From assembly GCA_038380795.1 (NCBI GenBank), contig CM076259.1, positions 66,493,741 to 66,557,740 of the forward strand: a stretch of 64,000 bases of DNA. The letters run 5' to 3'. Below are positions 1-13,715 of the stretch, piece by piece. The translations under genes were made by a program, and so were the position numbers. The first letter of the stretch is position 1; each line of letters starts with the position of its first letter. Source of the DNA: Pyrocephalus nanus (taxonomy: Eukaryota; Chordata; Aves; Passeriformes; Tyrannidae). The notes under the pieces were generated by a model. The model saw only the letters and a list, made by a program, of their open reading frames with translations. It did not search any database and was not told the DNA's origin.

Positions 1-254
1 ACTTGCAAAGTTCCATGCATAAGAGATCAAAATAGTCAAATTCCATAAGAGAACATCTGCAGGTGCATCAGAAGTAATCATTCAATAGCTCTTATTTCTG
101 ATGTCTATATCCACGTGTATATTTAAATATCAAATTCAAGACTGAAACAAAGGCAGATGTTTGTTTGGGTTGTATTTTTTCATTGGGTTTTTGTGGGGGA
201 TTTTCTGAATTATTTGGTTATATGAAACAGTGTGGTCTCTATTAATGTAACTGT

Positions 255-1655
255 GACTGAGAAAAGGGAAATATTGTACCCATCTTTAAAAAGGGTAGAC
301 AGGAGGACCCTGGGAGCTGCCAAACTGTCAGCCTCACCCCGGTGCCTGGGAAAATCTTGGAACAGATCCTCCTAGAAGCTATGCTAAGGCATATGTAGGA
401 CAGGGAGGTGATTCGTGCCAGCTGGTATGGCTTCACCAAGGGCAAGTCCTGCCTGACCAACCTACTGGCCTTCTGTGATGGAGTGACCACATCAGTGGAC
501 AAGGGAAGGGCTGGAGATGTCATTTATCTGGACTTCTGTAAGGCCTTTGACATGGTCCCCCACAACATCCATCTCTTTAAACTCGTGAGAGATGGATTTG
601 ATGGATGGGCTGTTAAGTGGGTAAGGAATTGGTTGGAAGGTCTCATCCAGAGGGTAGTGGTCAACAGCTCAGAGTCTTGATGGATATCAGTGACAAATGG
701 TGTCCCTTAAGGGGTCTGTAGTGGGACGAGTGTTATTTAGTATTTTCATTAATGACAGAGACAGAGAGATCGAGTGCGCCGTCTGCACCAAGCTGAGGGG
801 TGCAATTGACACACCTACCTGAAGGGTGAGATGCCATCCAGAGGGACCTGGACAAACTAAAGTGGACTCATGGGAATCTCATGGGGTTTAATAAGAGCAA
901 GTGCAAGGTGCTGCCGCTGGATTGGGGTAACCCCTGCTGTCAGTACAGTCTGGGGAGAATGAACAGGTCGAGAGCAGCTCTGCTGAGAAGGACTTGGGGT
1001 TGCTGGTGGGTGAGAGGCTGGACATGATACCGCAATGTGCACTTGCAGCCCAGAAAGGCAACCGTGTCCTGTGCTGCATCAAAAGCAAATGGCCAGCAGG
1101 GTGAGGGAGACGGTTGTGCTCCTCTACTCCACTCTGGTGAGACCCCACCTGGTGCACTGCATCCAGTGCTGGGGTCCCCAGCATAGGAAGGACACCGACC
1201 TGTTGGAGCAAGTCCAGAGGAAGGACACCAAGATGATCAGAGGGGTGGAGCAACTCTCCTATAAAGAAAGGCTGAGAGAATTGGGATTGTTCAGCCCGGA
1301 AAAAAGGTTTCAGAGTGACCTAATAGTGGCCTTCCAGTACCTGAAAGGAGCCAGCAAGAAAGATGGAGAGAGATTTTTCACAAGGGCATGTAGTGATAGG
1401 ATAAGGGGGAATGGTTTCAAACTGAAAGAGAGTAGATTTAGATTAGATACTGGAAGGAATTAATTTCTGTAAGGGTAGTGAGAACTGGAACAGGTTGCCC
1501 AGAGAGGTTATGGATGCCCCATCCCTGGAAGTCTGATGGCTAGTTGGATGGGGCTTTGAGCATTCTGCTCTCATGGAAGGTGTCCTTGCCCATGGCCAGG
1601 GGCTTGGAACTAGATGATCCCTTCCAACCCAAGCCATTCTGTGATTTAAACATTT
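255..1655 (+). mobile_element. CR1 LINE retrotransposon, 5'-truncated and inactive
   Basis: This is a chicken repeat 1 non-LTR retrotransposon in sense orientation. Translation of 408-680 gives reverse-transcriptase text with the first catalytic box LDFCKAFD (528-551) followed by MVPHN. At 1035-1463 it gives the C-terminal CR1 block, with YSTLVRPHLVHC and LSYKERLRELGLFSPEKR. Reading frames are broken by several stops and shifts. Where the second catalytic box (an F-A-D-D type motif in CR1) should lie, near 750-800, the sequence has lost it, so no active enzyme can be made. The 3' end near 1570-1655 has the usual CR1 tail wording (CCATGGCCAGGGGCTTGGAA, then a TTCTGTGATT-like end). The 5' end is missing, as is normal for CR1. 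It sits in sense orientation inside a PIBF1 intron. Exact ends are approximate. Confidence 0.95.
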
Positions 1656-4600
1656 TTAGGTAATTTATAAGCCTTATCATTCATGCTTTGTCATATTCTT
1701 ATATTAATTATATGAAAAATACTCTGAGGAAACATTACTTAATTGTATAAAAATGTAGTGGATTTTCTATGATAGGCCCTTAGCAGGCTGATTTCAAATT
1801 AATTTCTTTCAAAGCTTCCTGTTTCTACTCCTTCTCTCCCAAGTAGGGCTGCTGCCAAGTAGTTATGTTCTCAACGTAGTTACGCCTTGGGTGCCTAGTT
1901 TTAGTAGTGTCATATCAACTCACATGCAGTGCAGCTAATTACAAATAATAGAAAATTATAAGGAAAGGTAAAATTCTGTAATGTTTCCTAAGAAAGCTGT
2001 AAAATTTCTAACTCAAAGCTGTGCAACATTGTTTACATCCAAACAACATTAGTCCCTATGAGTACCCTCATAATCTCTTATTGATATGCAGCAGTTTGCT
2101 TCTTTGTGTCATTTCACTACTTAAGATTTTCACACTGTGGAAAATGATCAGGAAGGGCTTGATAAAAAAGAAAGCAAATATTTGAGTCTGAAACAGACTT
2201 TATCTTTGATGTCCCTCATATCCTGAATGTTTGAATTGAGCAAATATTTCCAAAATTGTTACTCTTTTCTCAGGTTTCTTTTTACATCTGTTAAAAATAG
2301 GCCACATTAGTCATACTGTTTTTGCCAAACAGTGATTATGGTTTTTAAAGACACCTATGCAGAAAAGGATATAAATACCAAAAAAGAAACATTAGAAGTC
2401 ACGTGTTTGAGGGAAGAAAATTACAAAATGCCAGTACAATGCACAAAAAGAACACCTAAGAAACAAAAAATAAGCTGAAATTGTTTCGGGAAAATGTGTA
2501 AAAATAGAAAGTAGCATTTTGTTTGTGTGTGTATGTTTCAGTTCTGTCACTTCTGTTTATTCCTCTTGCAGCCTTTTATTTTTTACTTTTAATACAAACT
2601 TCTTCCATTAGTTTTACAGACTCTGAATTTCTCTGAAAGGCAATTATCTCATGTTTTGAAATCTTTGTACAGGATAGGGAAACTTAGTTTATAGTGAGTT
2701 AGTCTTTAATTTTTTTTTTTTTTGCCATCTTAATAAAAAAGTTAAATTTTCTCATCTTGAGTTAGTAAAGAGTTAACTGCATTTAAACAAGGTGTGTGCT
2801 TTTAAATGAAAGTGGCATGCAACCTGTAAATACAGGTTTATGCAATTGGAAAAAAATATGAATTATGGGTTTATGTGTTGTGTTCGTGCTATCATGTAAA
2901 ATGGTTACTATCAGTCTCATTTAGTCATTGCACATACTAAGCTGTCATGTCTTGTTAGGAATTATCTTGTTGCCTTCATGTTTGCAAGTAAAACATTAGA
3001 ATTCTTGAATAGATTAACCCAAGATATTCATAGTTAACATAAAATGAAGTTTAGGTATGTTAAAAGTACAAGCAAAATACCAGAACAATGTTAATGCTGT
3101 CTTCCAACATGTTTCAATAAGTGTACAGTTTTGACTTAAGGTATTCCACCCTGTGTGGTCTCAGAATGTATAAACTCTTTCTAATGCAATGTTAAGAGTT
3201 TGAGGGGTTAGGGTTTTTTTACTTCTATCTCTTTGTGATATCAGCTGGATTGGTAATGTTGCTTTGGAGGCAATTATAGCATTTTATACACTTTTAGAAA
3301 AAGAACTTAGATTCATGATTAATCTTACTTCTCTTTTCACAGATTTTAATTTCAGAAGAAAAAAAGCTTTGAATCTTGAAAGAATTTATATAGGACTCTT
3401 ACACGAGCTCTTTTATTACAGGAAAAAAAATTTAATTTAATAATTATGTAGACATCTAATTTGATGATTATTATCTTTTGCTGTGGGAAATCAAAGTGAA
3501 GAGTACTCACTATACAAAGTCTTAAAAGTTTGTGTCGACCCATGAAGGAGAAAAATAGAAGCTTTTTTTTTTTCAGCTATATTCTTGTCCTGCTACTTCC
3601 TTTTTTTTCTGAATTAATTAGTAAATTAATGTGGAAAACTTTTTAATCCAGCTTTTCATTTAGATCACTGGGAATCAGCTGGTAGGATAAAATTTCTTAT
3701 CTTCTTCATATAGATAAATACAAACGTTCCTATTTGAGAGGAAGCTCAATGGCAGTATCTGGAATGATCAGTATCCAGGATCACGTTGAGATTATGTTCT
3801 TAGAGGTTCATAATAAAGCCTTCCCTGTGCCACTGCCCTCTCTGAAGGAACCAGGGTATGCAGTATCCTGATGCCATTTGTAAGTCCCTCAGTGCAAGAC
3901 AGCAAGTACAGTTAGTGCAGCCAAATTTTTCAACTGATTTTAGAATAAGATATTTTATATGTTTTGTTAAGATATTATTTATTTTTCCAGATTCATCAGA
4001 AGAGCATAAACCATTGTTTGGAGGAACAGTGAAGTCTCCCATTAATAAGCTTCTAGTAAACAGTGAGGGGGTTTTTTTAGAAAAAAGTATTTTAAATCCA
4101 GATTAATTTTTTTTAGCATTATTATTTGTAGTCTGTGTTCTCTTTTTAATCAGCTGAACTCTACAGTTTTGACCCTCTAACTAGGATAACCAAACTACAC
4201 CAAAAAAACCCCTAAGCTGTTGTCTTGATTCTTCCCACTAACTAAACTAACTGCACCTCTTGCCCCATAGTTGGACCTCTGTTGCCCTAGAGTCTTTGTA
4301 CAGTCAGGGAAGCACAGGTAAGAAGGATGTTCCTTCAGAGCATAAATCTAGATAAAATTACACTTTATGCATGAGTTGACCCCATAGCTATAACACCGCC
4401 CTACCTCTTTGCTCCTCCCTCCTCCTCTTGCTCAAGCTCTGACACATCTCTAATGCTGCACTGGGACCATTCAAATCACTGAACAGAAACTTAACCCGGC
4501 CAAAAAAAGAAAACTACAAAATGGCTGGCTGTTAGGTTAGCAGTTTGAATCACCTTTGGAAAGAGTCCAGCAAGGAAAAAAGCAAATAAAAATATTTGTG

Positions 4601-7600
4601 TGTCAGTATTACTTACCTGTGATAAAGAGGGCATTTTGTGTCCCAAACTGTAGAGTATAGCACACCAGCTTCTGTGCCATCCTTTATCTGCATCCAAACT
4701 TTATCCTGTTGTGCATATAATGGGAATCTATAACTAAAAGGCACTGAAGTACAGTTCTCTCTTTAGTGCTAAAGTTAAGTGGGATGAATCCACTAAATCT
4801 TTTTTAGCTGAAGCTCTTGATCCATGATTCCTTTTATCTAGTTTGTTGCATTTTTTTTTCCTTCCAACAGTCAGCCTTTGACTAAAAGAAACATTTAGCA
4901 TGAACTCTGTGATCTTGCCTTTCATGCTCGATGCAGTTGTTCGTATTTTGTAACATCAGAAGTGCAATTCTAGACTTTATCCATTGGCTTTCAGACTTCA
5001 GATGAAAACTTGGAAGGGCAGTCTGTCAGCACTCAGATGTTTGGCAAGAAGCTTTAATAATAATTTCCTGAGGTTACATTTAAGAGGTTATAAATTTGCT
5101 ATGCTTTGATGTATAGCATTGTAGTATTTCTTCAGATATTTAAGATGCAGATGTGTCGTAGTAAAGAAAACTAATAATGTGCACAATTAAATCTATTTTA
5201 GCTTTTCCAATTCAAAGTCTAGAGTGTAGAAACAAACTTCTAAAATCTTGAAAATTAACAAACTGGTTTTTTATATTTTTAATGTGGAGTTCATAATGAA
5301 TTGGGGATAATGGAAATAATTTTTGGAGGGGAAAAAAAGCAGAGCAAGTAGAAAAAATGGAGGGGTTCTTTTTTATGTTTTAAATAGAAATATTCTAGAA
5401 GACATGAAAATAATAAATGAGACAGTGGTGTAACAGACCACAATAGAAGACTTCAGTAGGTGTTCCTGCAAGTGCTAAGATCAGTTTCCGTTTGTATGAA
5501 TATAAGGTTCTTAACTTTCATTATCTGTTTTTTTTAAATGCTTGAAATCACCAGTATGTGATGTCTGGCAATATGGTAATTTTCAACCTATAAAACTAAA
5601 ACTAATATTGTGAAACTATTGTAGTAAGAAATAAAAGGGTAAAATTTAGGACATAGATGGTGCAAATTAGGGCTGTTTGCAATAGTCATTAATGTCCTGT
5701 AACACAATTGTTTATGCAGACATGATTATTTATCAGCACATGAATATTATATACTAGTTAAAAAGATGTGACAACCTGCTGATATTTTATCTCCTTTACA
5801 CATCTGTGCACTCATGGTGCACTAGCAGCTGTGCATCCAAGTGATAGAATGTAAACTTGCTGAACTAGTCACCTGCCTTATTGACACATTCGTGTGTTAC
5901 TGCGCCAAAGCTCTTCAACTGAAGTTAGCAACCAGAAACCGGGCTCTGTCTGGCTGCTAGGGGACAAAGTAGAAAACATGTACTAGTACTTTAAATAAAC
6001 CTATTTGATATCAATCAGTTAAATGGCTACAGACACATGAGGTTTGATTGCTATTTGTTTACTTAAGTCCAGTTAGCTTACGTCAGTAAATTGTTGTATC
6101 ACTCAAATTGAGTGTTAAATCTGTCTAAATATGTGTACGTGAATTTGTAGGAATCTTCAAACAGATTGGGTTAAAATTTATTTTGTTTAGCCATTTCAAG
6201 CTTCTACTCTATTTAAAACATATTAAAATATTAAAAACTCTTACTGAGCTGCTGTTGCTGTAAATAGTTTACCAGGTTAATATTAATTGCCCAAGTGACT
6301 ACTGTGTTGAACTTATTTTCCAATTACCAGGTCAGAAACTTTCCACATCTGATGTGCAACTCACAATTAATAAGTAAATGTGATGTTTTTCCTCTACAAC
6401 CATGTAACTCTACCGTGTTCCAGATTTTCACACTTTCTTATGGTTATGTCAAAATAATCCTGATTAATAACTGAATATGCCTCTGGCCTTCACCACAGAA
6501 ACTGAACACCTATCTCACAAATATTATACCCACAACTTATAGCAGAAAACTATCACTATCCCTGTTTTGCAGAAGGAACAATCAAAATAAAAGAAGTGGT
6601 GCTTTGTCCAAATCTCCCCAGTTTGTGGTAGAGGTTAAGAGTTCACGTGTCCTAATGTAGTATCTTAATCACAGCCATTCTTTGTTTCTTACATATTTAA
6701 GTTCAAAAGCCTGAAAAGAAAATCTCCTTAATGTTTATTTTGCCTAACTAAACAGAAATTAACTCTTCTCTCTAAGTCATCTTCTTATATAGGAACTGAT
6801 TGCAATTTGAAAGTAGTTTCACAAACAAATTACATTTTCACTTTGTTTCATTCTGAGAATTTACATTCACTTTTAATCCCTGTCTCCTGAAAAAGGACAC
6901 TTTCCAAAGACCTGTGAGTCTATGAATAATTAAATCTTAAAAATTTAAAATATAAATTTAAAGAAAAATGTTTTGAGCTGTAGAATGTATATTTTATATT
7001 TTTTATATCGTATTTTCGGGGGGGGGGGAGGATAAATTTCACAGCAGGCTGGAGGTCTCATATGAATGAGATTAAAAGTTTAGCTTATCTCATCCAAGCA
7101 AACAGAAGATGTGGTGAGGTGCAAGAAAAGGAGATAAATGTAAGGCAACATTGTGTAGGTAATAGGTGTGCATAGAGAAAAAGACAGAACAGGTGAGAGA
7201 GAAAGGAGAAATTAAGAGAAGAAATCTTAAGAGAGAAAAATTAAGAGGAGAAAACTTTTTTGGTTTTTGATAAATAGCTGCCAAATGCATTCTCCAATTG
7301 GGATTAAGATTGGAGAGAGTCCACATGATCAAGCAGGAGGAATAGCTAATAATTGGTCCTGTTAGGGTATGCGTAGTTAGTTAATAGTTTTAAGAGTTTT
7401 TTCAGAGCTTCTATACACTTATCAGGCTAAGGTTTTCAAGGATTTATGTGAATCTTTATGAATGTTAGACTTAAAACATGGCCATATCAGAATTCCATGA
7501 CATTGTTCACAGTGTCTGAGAATCTAGAATAGGCTCAAGTGATAGCATTCATCTCTTGTCAGTATCCTGCATGAAACCCTGGTACTTCTCAATCATTATC

Positions 7601-9060
7601 CCTTTATCTGGCCCACAAAAATGAAATTAAAGTCAGATGTTCTTATTATTTTTTTCCTCTTCTGTGGAAAGGCAAAGTCTCCTGAAGTATCTCTGCTTTA
7701 CTGTACTTTGACTTTACTTTTGACTCCTATATTTCCATGTTTATCTTTTTTACTTTCACATTGCCCTTGGGACCTTCCCCTCACTGCTCAGTTTTCTGTG
7801 CCCAAAGTTTAATTCTGTCTCAGCAATGACCTTGAGAATTCCAGATGAGTTTTCAGCATTTCATTATTAGTCATACGTTAAAGTCTGGCTAATACTATCT
7901 TTAGCTGTAATTAAGTTATGCTGAAGAAGATTGACTGGAATAACCTAGGACAGAAAACCAATGTGTTGGATTTAGGAACCTGGAGAGTAGCAGCTGCCGT
8001 CTACAAAAAACAGAGGTAGAGAGAAGTTCAGACGCTCATAAAAAGCTTTGGAGTCATAAGGGGGAGGGCAGTACGTGTTAAATCAGGGATGGAAGCTTAG
8101 TGGATAAAAGGAGAAAACTGCTTTGTTGGGGGAGAGGGGAAGGAAGAGGTATCTGCAGGGGTTGGGAAGACACGAATGAAAAGATGTGATTGGTAACAGG
8201 TGCCATCAAACAATCTCTATCACTACCTCTTCCCCTTTTTTTCTGTGTAAAAAGATTGTACACGATAATGCCAAAATTATTTGTGTTTCCAAGGGGAAAG
8301 ACTTCCTGCTCATCTATGTGCTGCAACTTGTTTTATATAAAATAAATGCTGATGTACAATGCTTAGCTCTTTTTAAATGTTAAGCCACAGAGTAATTATC
8401 ATTTTTCTTATGCTACGTTTATGTTCCAAGATTCTAGTTTCTATTAATGTTCTGCATGTTCTCTAAGTAGATTACAGGGACATTTCTGCATCATAAGTAA
8501 GCCCCGGAGCTATTCTTGACTTTAAGCTTGGAGAAACAAAGTGACATTTACATCGGTAAACGAGTGTTGAGAAGTTCCTGGCTCATTTTTTACAAAGAAA
8601 AATACTCTGATATTTCTGATTTTTTGTTATGTATTTTGTTTCTGTCAAGCTTTAATAAAAGTTGAATTCCAAATAGTGCTGCATGTAGGAAGAGGGAGGA
8701 CTTAACGGCAGTGTACATTAATTCTTTTCTTGGAGCTGTGTTATTCAGAATGTGTTACTATTTTCATATATATTCTTGAAAGAATTATCTTTGCATTCAC
8801 AGTGGTACACAATGAGCAGTTGTGTACTAAACAGGAAGTTTCATAGGGAAAATTCAACTTATCTGTGAATTATGGGATGGAGTTGGCATGCGTATTTTAA
8901 ATTATATATTTTTGAGAGAGCCAGAATCAGTTAAAGTGATAAACATTTAAACAAGAAATTGTTAGATGTTGATCAATGTGAAATTGTTCAGATTTTCCTA
9001 ACGTTTAACCAATGTTATATTCCTTTTTTCTGTATTGGCTATGACTGTTTCTATCACATT

Positions 9061-9114
9061 CTTCTACATATCTAACTGTGTAAAAATCTTCTACATATCT
9101 AACTGTGTAAAAAT
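9061..9114. repeat. Perfect 27-bp tandem duplication
   Basis: Positions 9061-9087 and 9088-9114 are identical, adjacent 27-bp copies. No mismatch separates them, so the duplication is recent or the region is evolving as a minisatellite. It lies within the long PIBF1 intron and overlaps no recognisable feature. Confidence 0.95.
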
Positions 9115-12100
9115 TTTACTTTTATTCACTTTGTGGTAGCATTTGAATATTACCAAGTGGAAAACGAATTTAAATACTCTGTAAGAAATAACAAAGATCT
9201 AGGGAGAACCAAACTAGAACATTACCTTCTCAGAAAATACAGCAACTTCTACATAATAATTTATGAAAATAAAGGTGTTTTGACATTAGCCTTTTAGCAT
9301 CCATTTCCTGTAAGCAGTACTTACTAAAGAAAGCATACATTTTATTAAACTTTAATTTGAGTAAATGAATGTCACAATAGCTCAGATTAAAAAAATATTG
9401 GGGGAATTAGTTACAACTACAAATATACTTCTGATTCTCAATAAAAAAGTGAAAAAAAACGTAAGAATTTAACCTGGAAATTCTGAGGCAAATTATTTCC
9501 TGGTTTTTTTAATTTAGAAAGATTTAACTGTTAAGAACAAATTCAAGACATAGATGAAATAGGCAGAGATTTTTATGTATCTAAAAAGACAGAAGCTGTT
9601 CACTGCAATGACTGGACAACTTTATTTTTGACACAATTCTAATGCATCCACCTTATAAAACTGCAAGTAGTTTGTAGATCCATATAGTCACAGATCTGTC
9701 AGTTCATTTTAAGTTTTTATATGCACTGGGATATACAGAATTTGTGAATTAAGTATAGTGCAGATAAGCCATCATATGGTCTGGCATCTTTCCACCACCT
9801 AGTTATCAGGTTCATTTGTTTGATTAGAACATTTTATACTGTCTTCCAGTTTCCAGCTTTACAGTGTATATCCATGTGCCTAAGATAACCATATGTGCAA
9901 TTCTCACACCAGAATTCTTGCTGACTTCTCATATTTCCAGCACAGCTGCAATTAGGATGTGACTATATCAAATACACTCTGCCTTATTTGAAGGATTGAA
10001 CCATGACTTGTGATGTTTTCTTAATTTCATAGACAGTTGTTAAAATCTTCTTTAGGTTATAGTTTATCTTCTGCAGTGTGTGTCTGGGAGAAATAAAACC
10101 CATGAAGAACAGTTCTAAAATAATGCTTTGTCTGAATTGTCAGTAGTTTTGAAGAGGAGACATTGTAGGTACTACTTTTGCTCAAGAATCTCATTCCTTG
10201 ATAATGACACATATGTCTCCTTTCTCTAGTGCTCTCCAAAGTTCAAGTGTCATACTCAAATTTTTTCCTCAAAGTGCTGTATGCAAGTCATTGCATATGT
10301 TGAAAGGTAGAACCAGGTTCTGTTTCGGTCATCTAGCCTGTTCTCCAGAAATATGTTTATGCCAACAATCTGTACAGAGAGCTTGGTTTGTTTACCTCCA
10401 TTTTAGCTGGTGAACTCCAGTGCTATTAACGAGTACTGCCAGTGTAAAGATGATCTGAGAAGTTGTTTGTCAAGTGACAAAGTAGCAGAGATGGATCTTG
10501 CCTAATTTAAAAAATCTGTAGTGTAGATATCTGCATCTAAAAATCATCTAGGGATTTGTAGTCAGAAAATCAAAACAGGCACTATTTGTGTGTGTGATTT
10601 ACCATATCTTCATTTAAAATGAGCAAAATTAATATTACCTTTTAATTTCTAACCAACGGCTATATAGAGAGGGATCAGACAAGTTGGTTTGCCTAGGTTT
10701 AAATATTATTACCTAAGATATGTAAAGGACAACGTCAGGAAATCCAATCAAGTATCCAGTCACGTGTTCCAAAGCCAAACTGCAACCAGAGTTCTAAAAA
10801 AGATCCCCCTCCATCTTAGGATAAGCAATTAAATGATACAACTTTATTTTTAACACAACTTTACTTTCACAGAAAGTTACAGTAGGAGTGTAAGGGGGAT
10901 CCAAGTAAGGAAATGCACAGGACTTCATAGATGGCAATATTCATAGTATTTTCACTACCACCACCTGATATGCCCATCAAGCTTGACTCTAGTGAACACC
11001 CTGAGACAGAGGACTGTGAAGATGGTTACTTCTGAACCACCCTTCCTTGCCCTTTTCCATATTAAGATAATTTTCTCATAAGAAGGAGTTGTAGGAAATT
11101 TAAAATTACTTTTTTTTCTCTGAATCTCTCTATGAACACTTGTGTATTGAACATGAACTTTTAATTCTTGAGAGACTTGAGAAATCATTCTGAAATAAGC
11201 TCTTTGCAGGACACTACAAAATGAGTACAGCATTAAGTGCTGGTTTAGGTTTCTCAAATCAGTAGTCTTTAACATACCCATAGCCTCATTTTCTGAACTC
11301 TGTTTTTCCCTGTGCAGACTTGTTTGAAGACTACAATAGCTGCCTAAATGGGAGGATATGTGCATGTGAAGACAGATTTCACTGACTTGCCACGAACATG
11401 TTTTTCATCCCAGTATGGCTGTTTTCCCTCACTTGCATGTTGTATTATATGTATTGGGTTTATTGTTGTTGTTATTTTAGAAGGTAATGTAGTCACCAGA
11501 CTGCTAAAGTCAAACCTGTTATTTGGCTTTCATATTGAGGAGAGTTGAGTCTCTGAGCTGAAGTTGTAGTATACTAAGTCTCTTTTTGAAGCAGTTTCTT
11601 GCCCAGTCTGTTTCATGCGAGGGAGATGCTCTTGGACCTGAAGACAATGCTGCAATCTCTCAAATTTCTCCAGAGTGGATACATATTTTTATTTTGAGTT
11701 ATAATTTAACCACATGGAGACCATATGGCAGTTAAAGTGTGGAATACAAGCTTTCCAAAAGAGGTCTTGAACATGCATGCTTTGCTCTCACAGTAGAGGA
11801 GACTTACAGATTGAGAGTAGGAATGCATATCTGAAATCATCATCTCAATGCTTGACTCACAAATTCTGAGACCTTAACTTTTGAGCAGCATCTCTGAGGG
11901 AGGAAACCTCTAGTTTTGTCTTTCTTTCAACTGATTTTTCTGATTTTGTCAGTGAAATTGTGTTTTCTTTTTTAAAGATTATAGTATTTAGCGCCTTTTC
12001 TGTGTTTTCATTCTTTTATGCTATTTTCTTCTCTGGGAACACTTACCAGTCATCAAAATTCAGTGGTTCTGCCAGAACCTGATATATTTTCTAGGACAGA

Positions 12101-13654
12101 AATATCTTGTTCAGCTTCCACAATACAAGTTCTCTGCTTCAAAATGGAGTTATAATACAAGACGAAGTTTACTATTGTAAATACAGAAATATATGCAATC
12201 ATAAATTTAATATAGAATTCCTAAATTCTATATGCAAAGCTAAAAGTACAATACCATTCATCATAGTAAAGGTTTGGTTAACTGTACATGCTGTTAGCAA
12301 AGCCACTTTGTCTTGAAAGTATATTTTGATATGGGCTTTACTGCACAAGAAAGGAGTCAGATGGATCTGGCATCCTTTGGCTTCTTCTATGGTTATTTCA
12401 CTGATAGGAAAAAGCCGTTAGATTTACCATCCAAATGAACTATCTTCAGACCACAAAGGTAGGTGTTTCTTCCTACTGAGGATTTCCACCTGTTCAGTCT
12501 GATCTATGTAAAGCTTCTTTTAAAGATCATTTTATTGCGATTATTTGGGGTGCAACACATCCCTGCATAAGAACGTAAGAATTGACATGTATGTAACTGA
12601 TTCTTGTAAGCCAGTTGCTTTTTCTTCTTTTGCATCTGCTTCCAGAGCATGACATATAAATATGTATCATTTTAACTGTTTATGTAGATTCACATATTTA
12701 TTATAATTCTAGACACACATATATAATGTTAAGTGCCATTGTGAGCTTCTGAGTGTACACAGAGGATTCTTTCTTCCTTTAATTATAATTACATGACAAA
12801 GATAGTAAAAAAAAAATTATACTGTTAACAATTCAGTGAAAAGAAATGAGATTCTTGATAAATACCTATTGTGCTCAGTGTTGGCAGTTCTTTTCATGTA
12901 TTTCATCAATTAGTTACATGATAAAACAGCTCCTTTCCATGCCTCAATCATTTTCCCTGTCGTAAATTTGTTTTCCTTTTTGTTTTGATGATCTATTACG
13001 GTTTTGTTATAATATTTAATATTATAATAATTTTGATTTATGAGAATATAAGATGCTCTTTTTGTACATGTATGCATGAACATATATCAAAGACATCAAA
13101 ACCAATGTAAACGAAGATCCCTTTATAGTATCTATAACTCAAACTACATTTATATTTTATAAGGCTGCATGCCGTATTTTTGCATTTGCTTATCTTTATC
13201 TTCTACTTGCATTGCTATTTTAAGGCATCAAATTTTATCCTTTGTATTCCAATACTGATCTTCAGTCTCTGTTTTTCTAAGTACTATTTCAATTATCCAT
13301 AATAAACAGGTGAAACCAATTTGAAATAAAATATAACTTATTTTTGCTTGTGCTTTAAAATCAAATGTCATAATAAAAATCTCATATTTTTCCAAAATAC
13401 AAGTAATATGAGCAAGTAACATCCAACTATTTTTCCTTTTTTACTTTAACTTTTAAAAATTACTTACGCTCCTTTGGTTTGGTTCCATTGACATATTTTA
13501 AAGCTTGATGATTTTCAGTTAGTTGCACAACACCAACACTGATAGGATTGAGCTTTATAAATTAGCAAGGTAGAATTACAACAAATCAGAAAACATTTTA
13601 ATTAATGAACATCATGGGAAAGACTGATGTCTGTCTTTTGTCTGTACCTAAATA

Positions 13655-13715
13655 TGGAATCATAGAATCATTAAGGTTGGAAAAGACATTCAAGATCATT
13701 GAATCCAAACTTTGT
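13655..13715 (-). mobile_element. CR1 3'-tail fragment (reverse orientation)
   Basis: The + strand reads GGAATCATAGAATCATTAAG, then GGTTGGAAAAGAC and a stretch ending near AATCCAAAC. This is the reverse complement of the conserved 3' end of bird CR1, including two copies of the short terminal repeat (ATTCTATGATT type). Only about 60 bp remain, so it is a severely 5'-truncated insertion. The end coordinate is approximate. Confidence 0.88.

Noticed and set aside
3858..4106. Possible extra PIBF1 exon at about 3990-4054 (acceptor-like TTTTTCCAG, frame including EEHKPLFGGTVKSPINKLL, weak donor GTAAAC)
   Set aside because: It is in phase with the exon at 17770, but PIBF1 is expected to have a coiled-coil segment before ELATMKQIL and this text does not resemble it. 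The donor is weak. Splicing in an alternative transcript would need RNA evidence.
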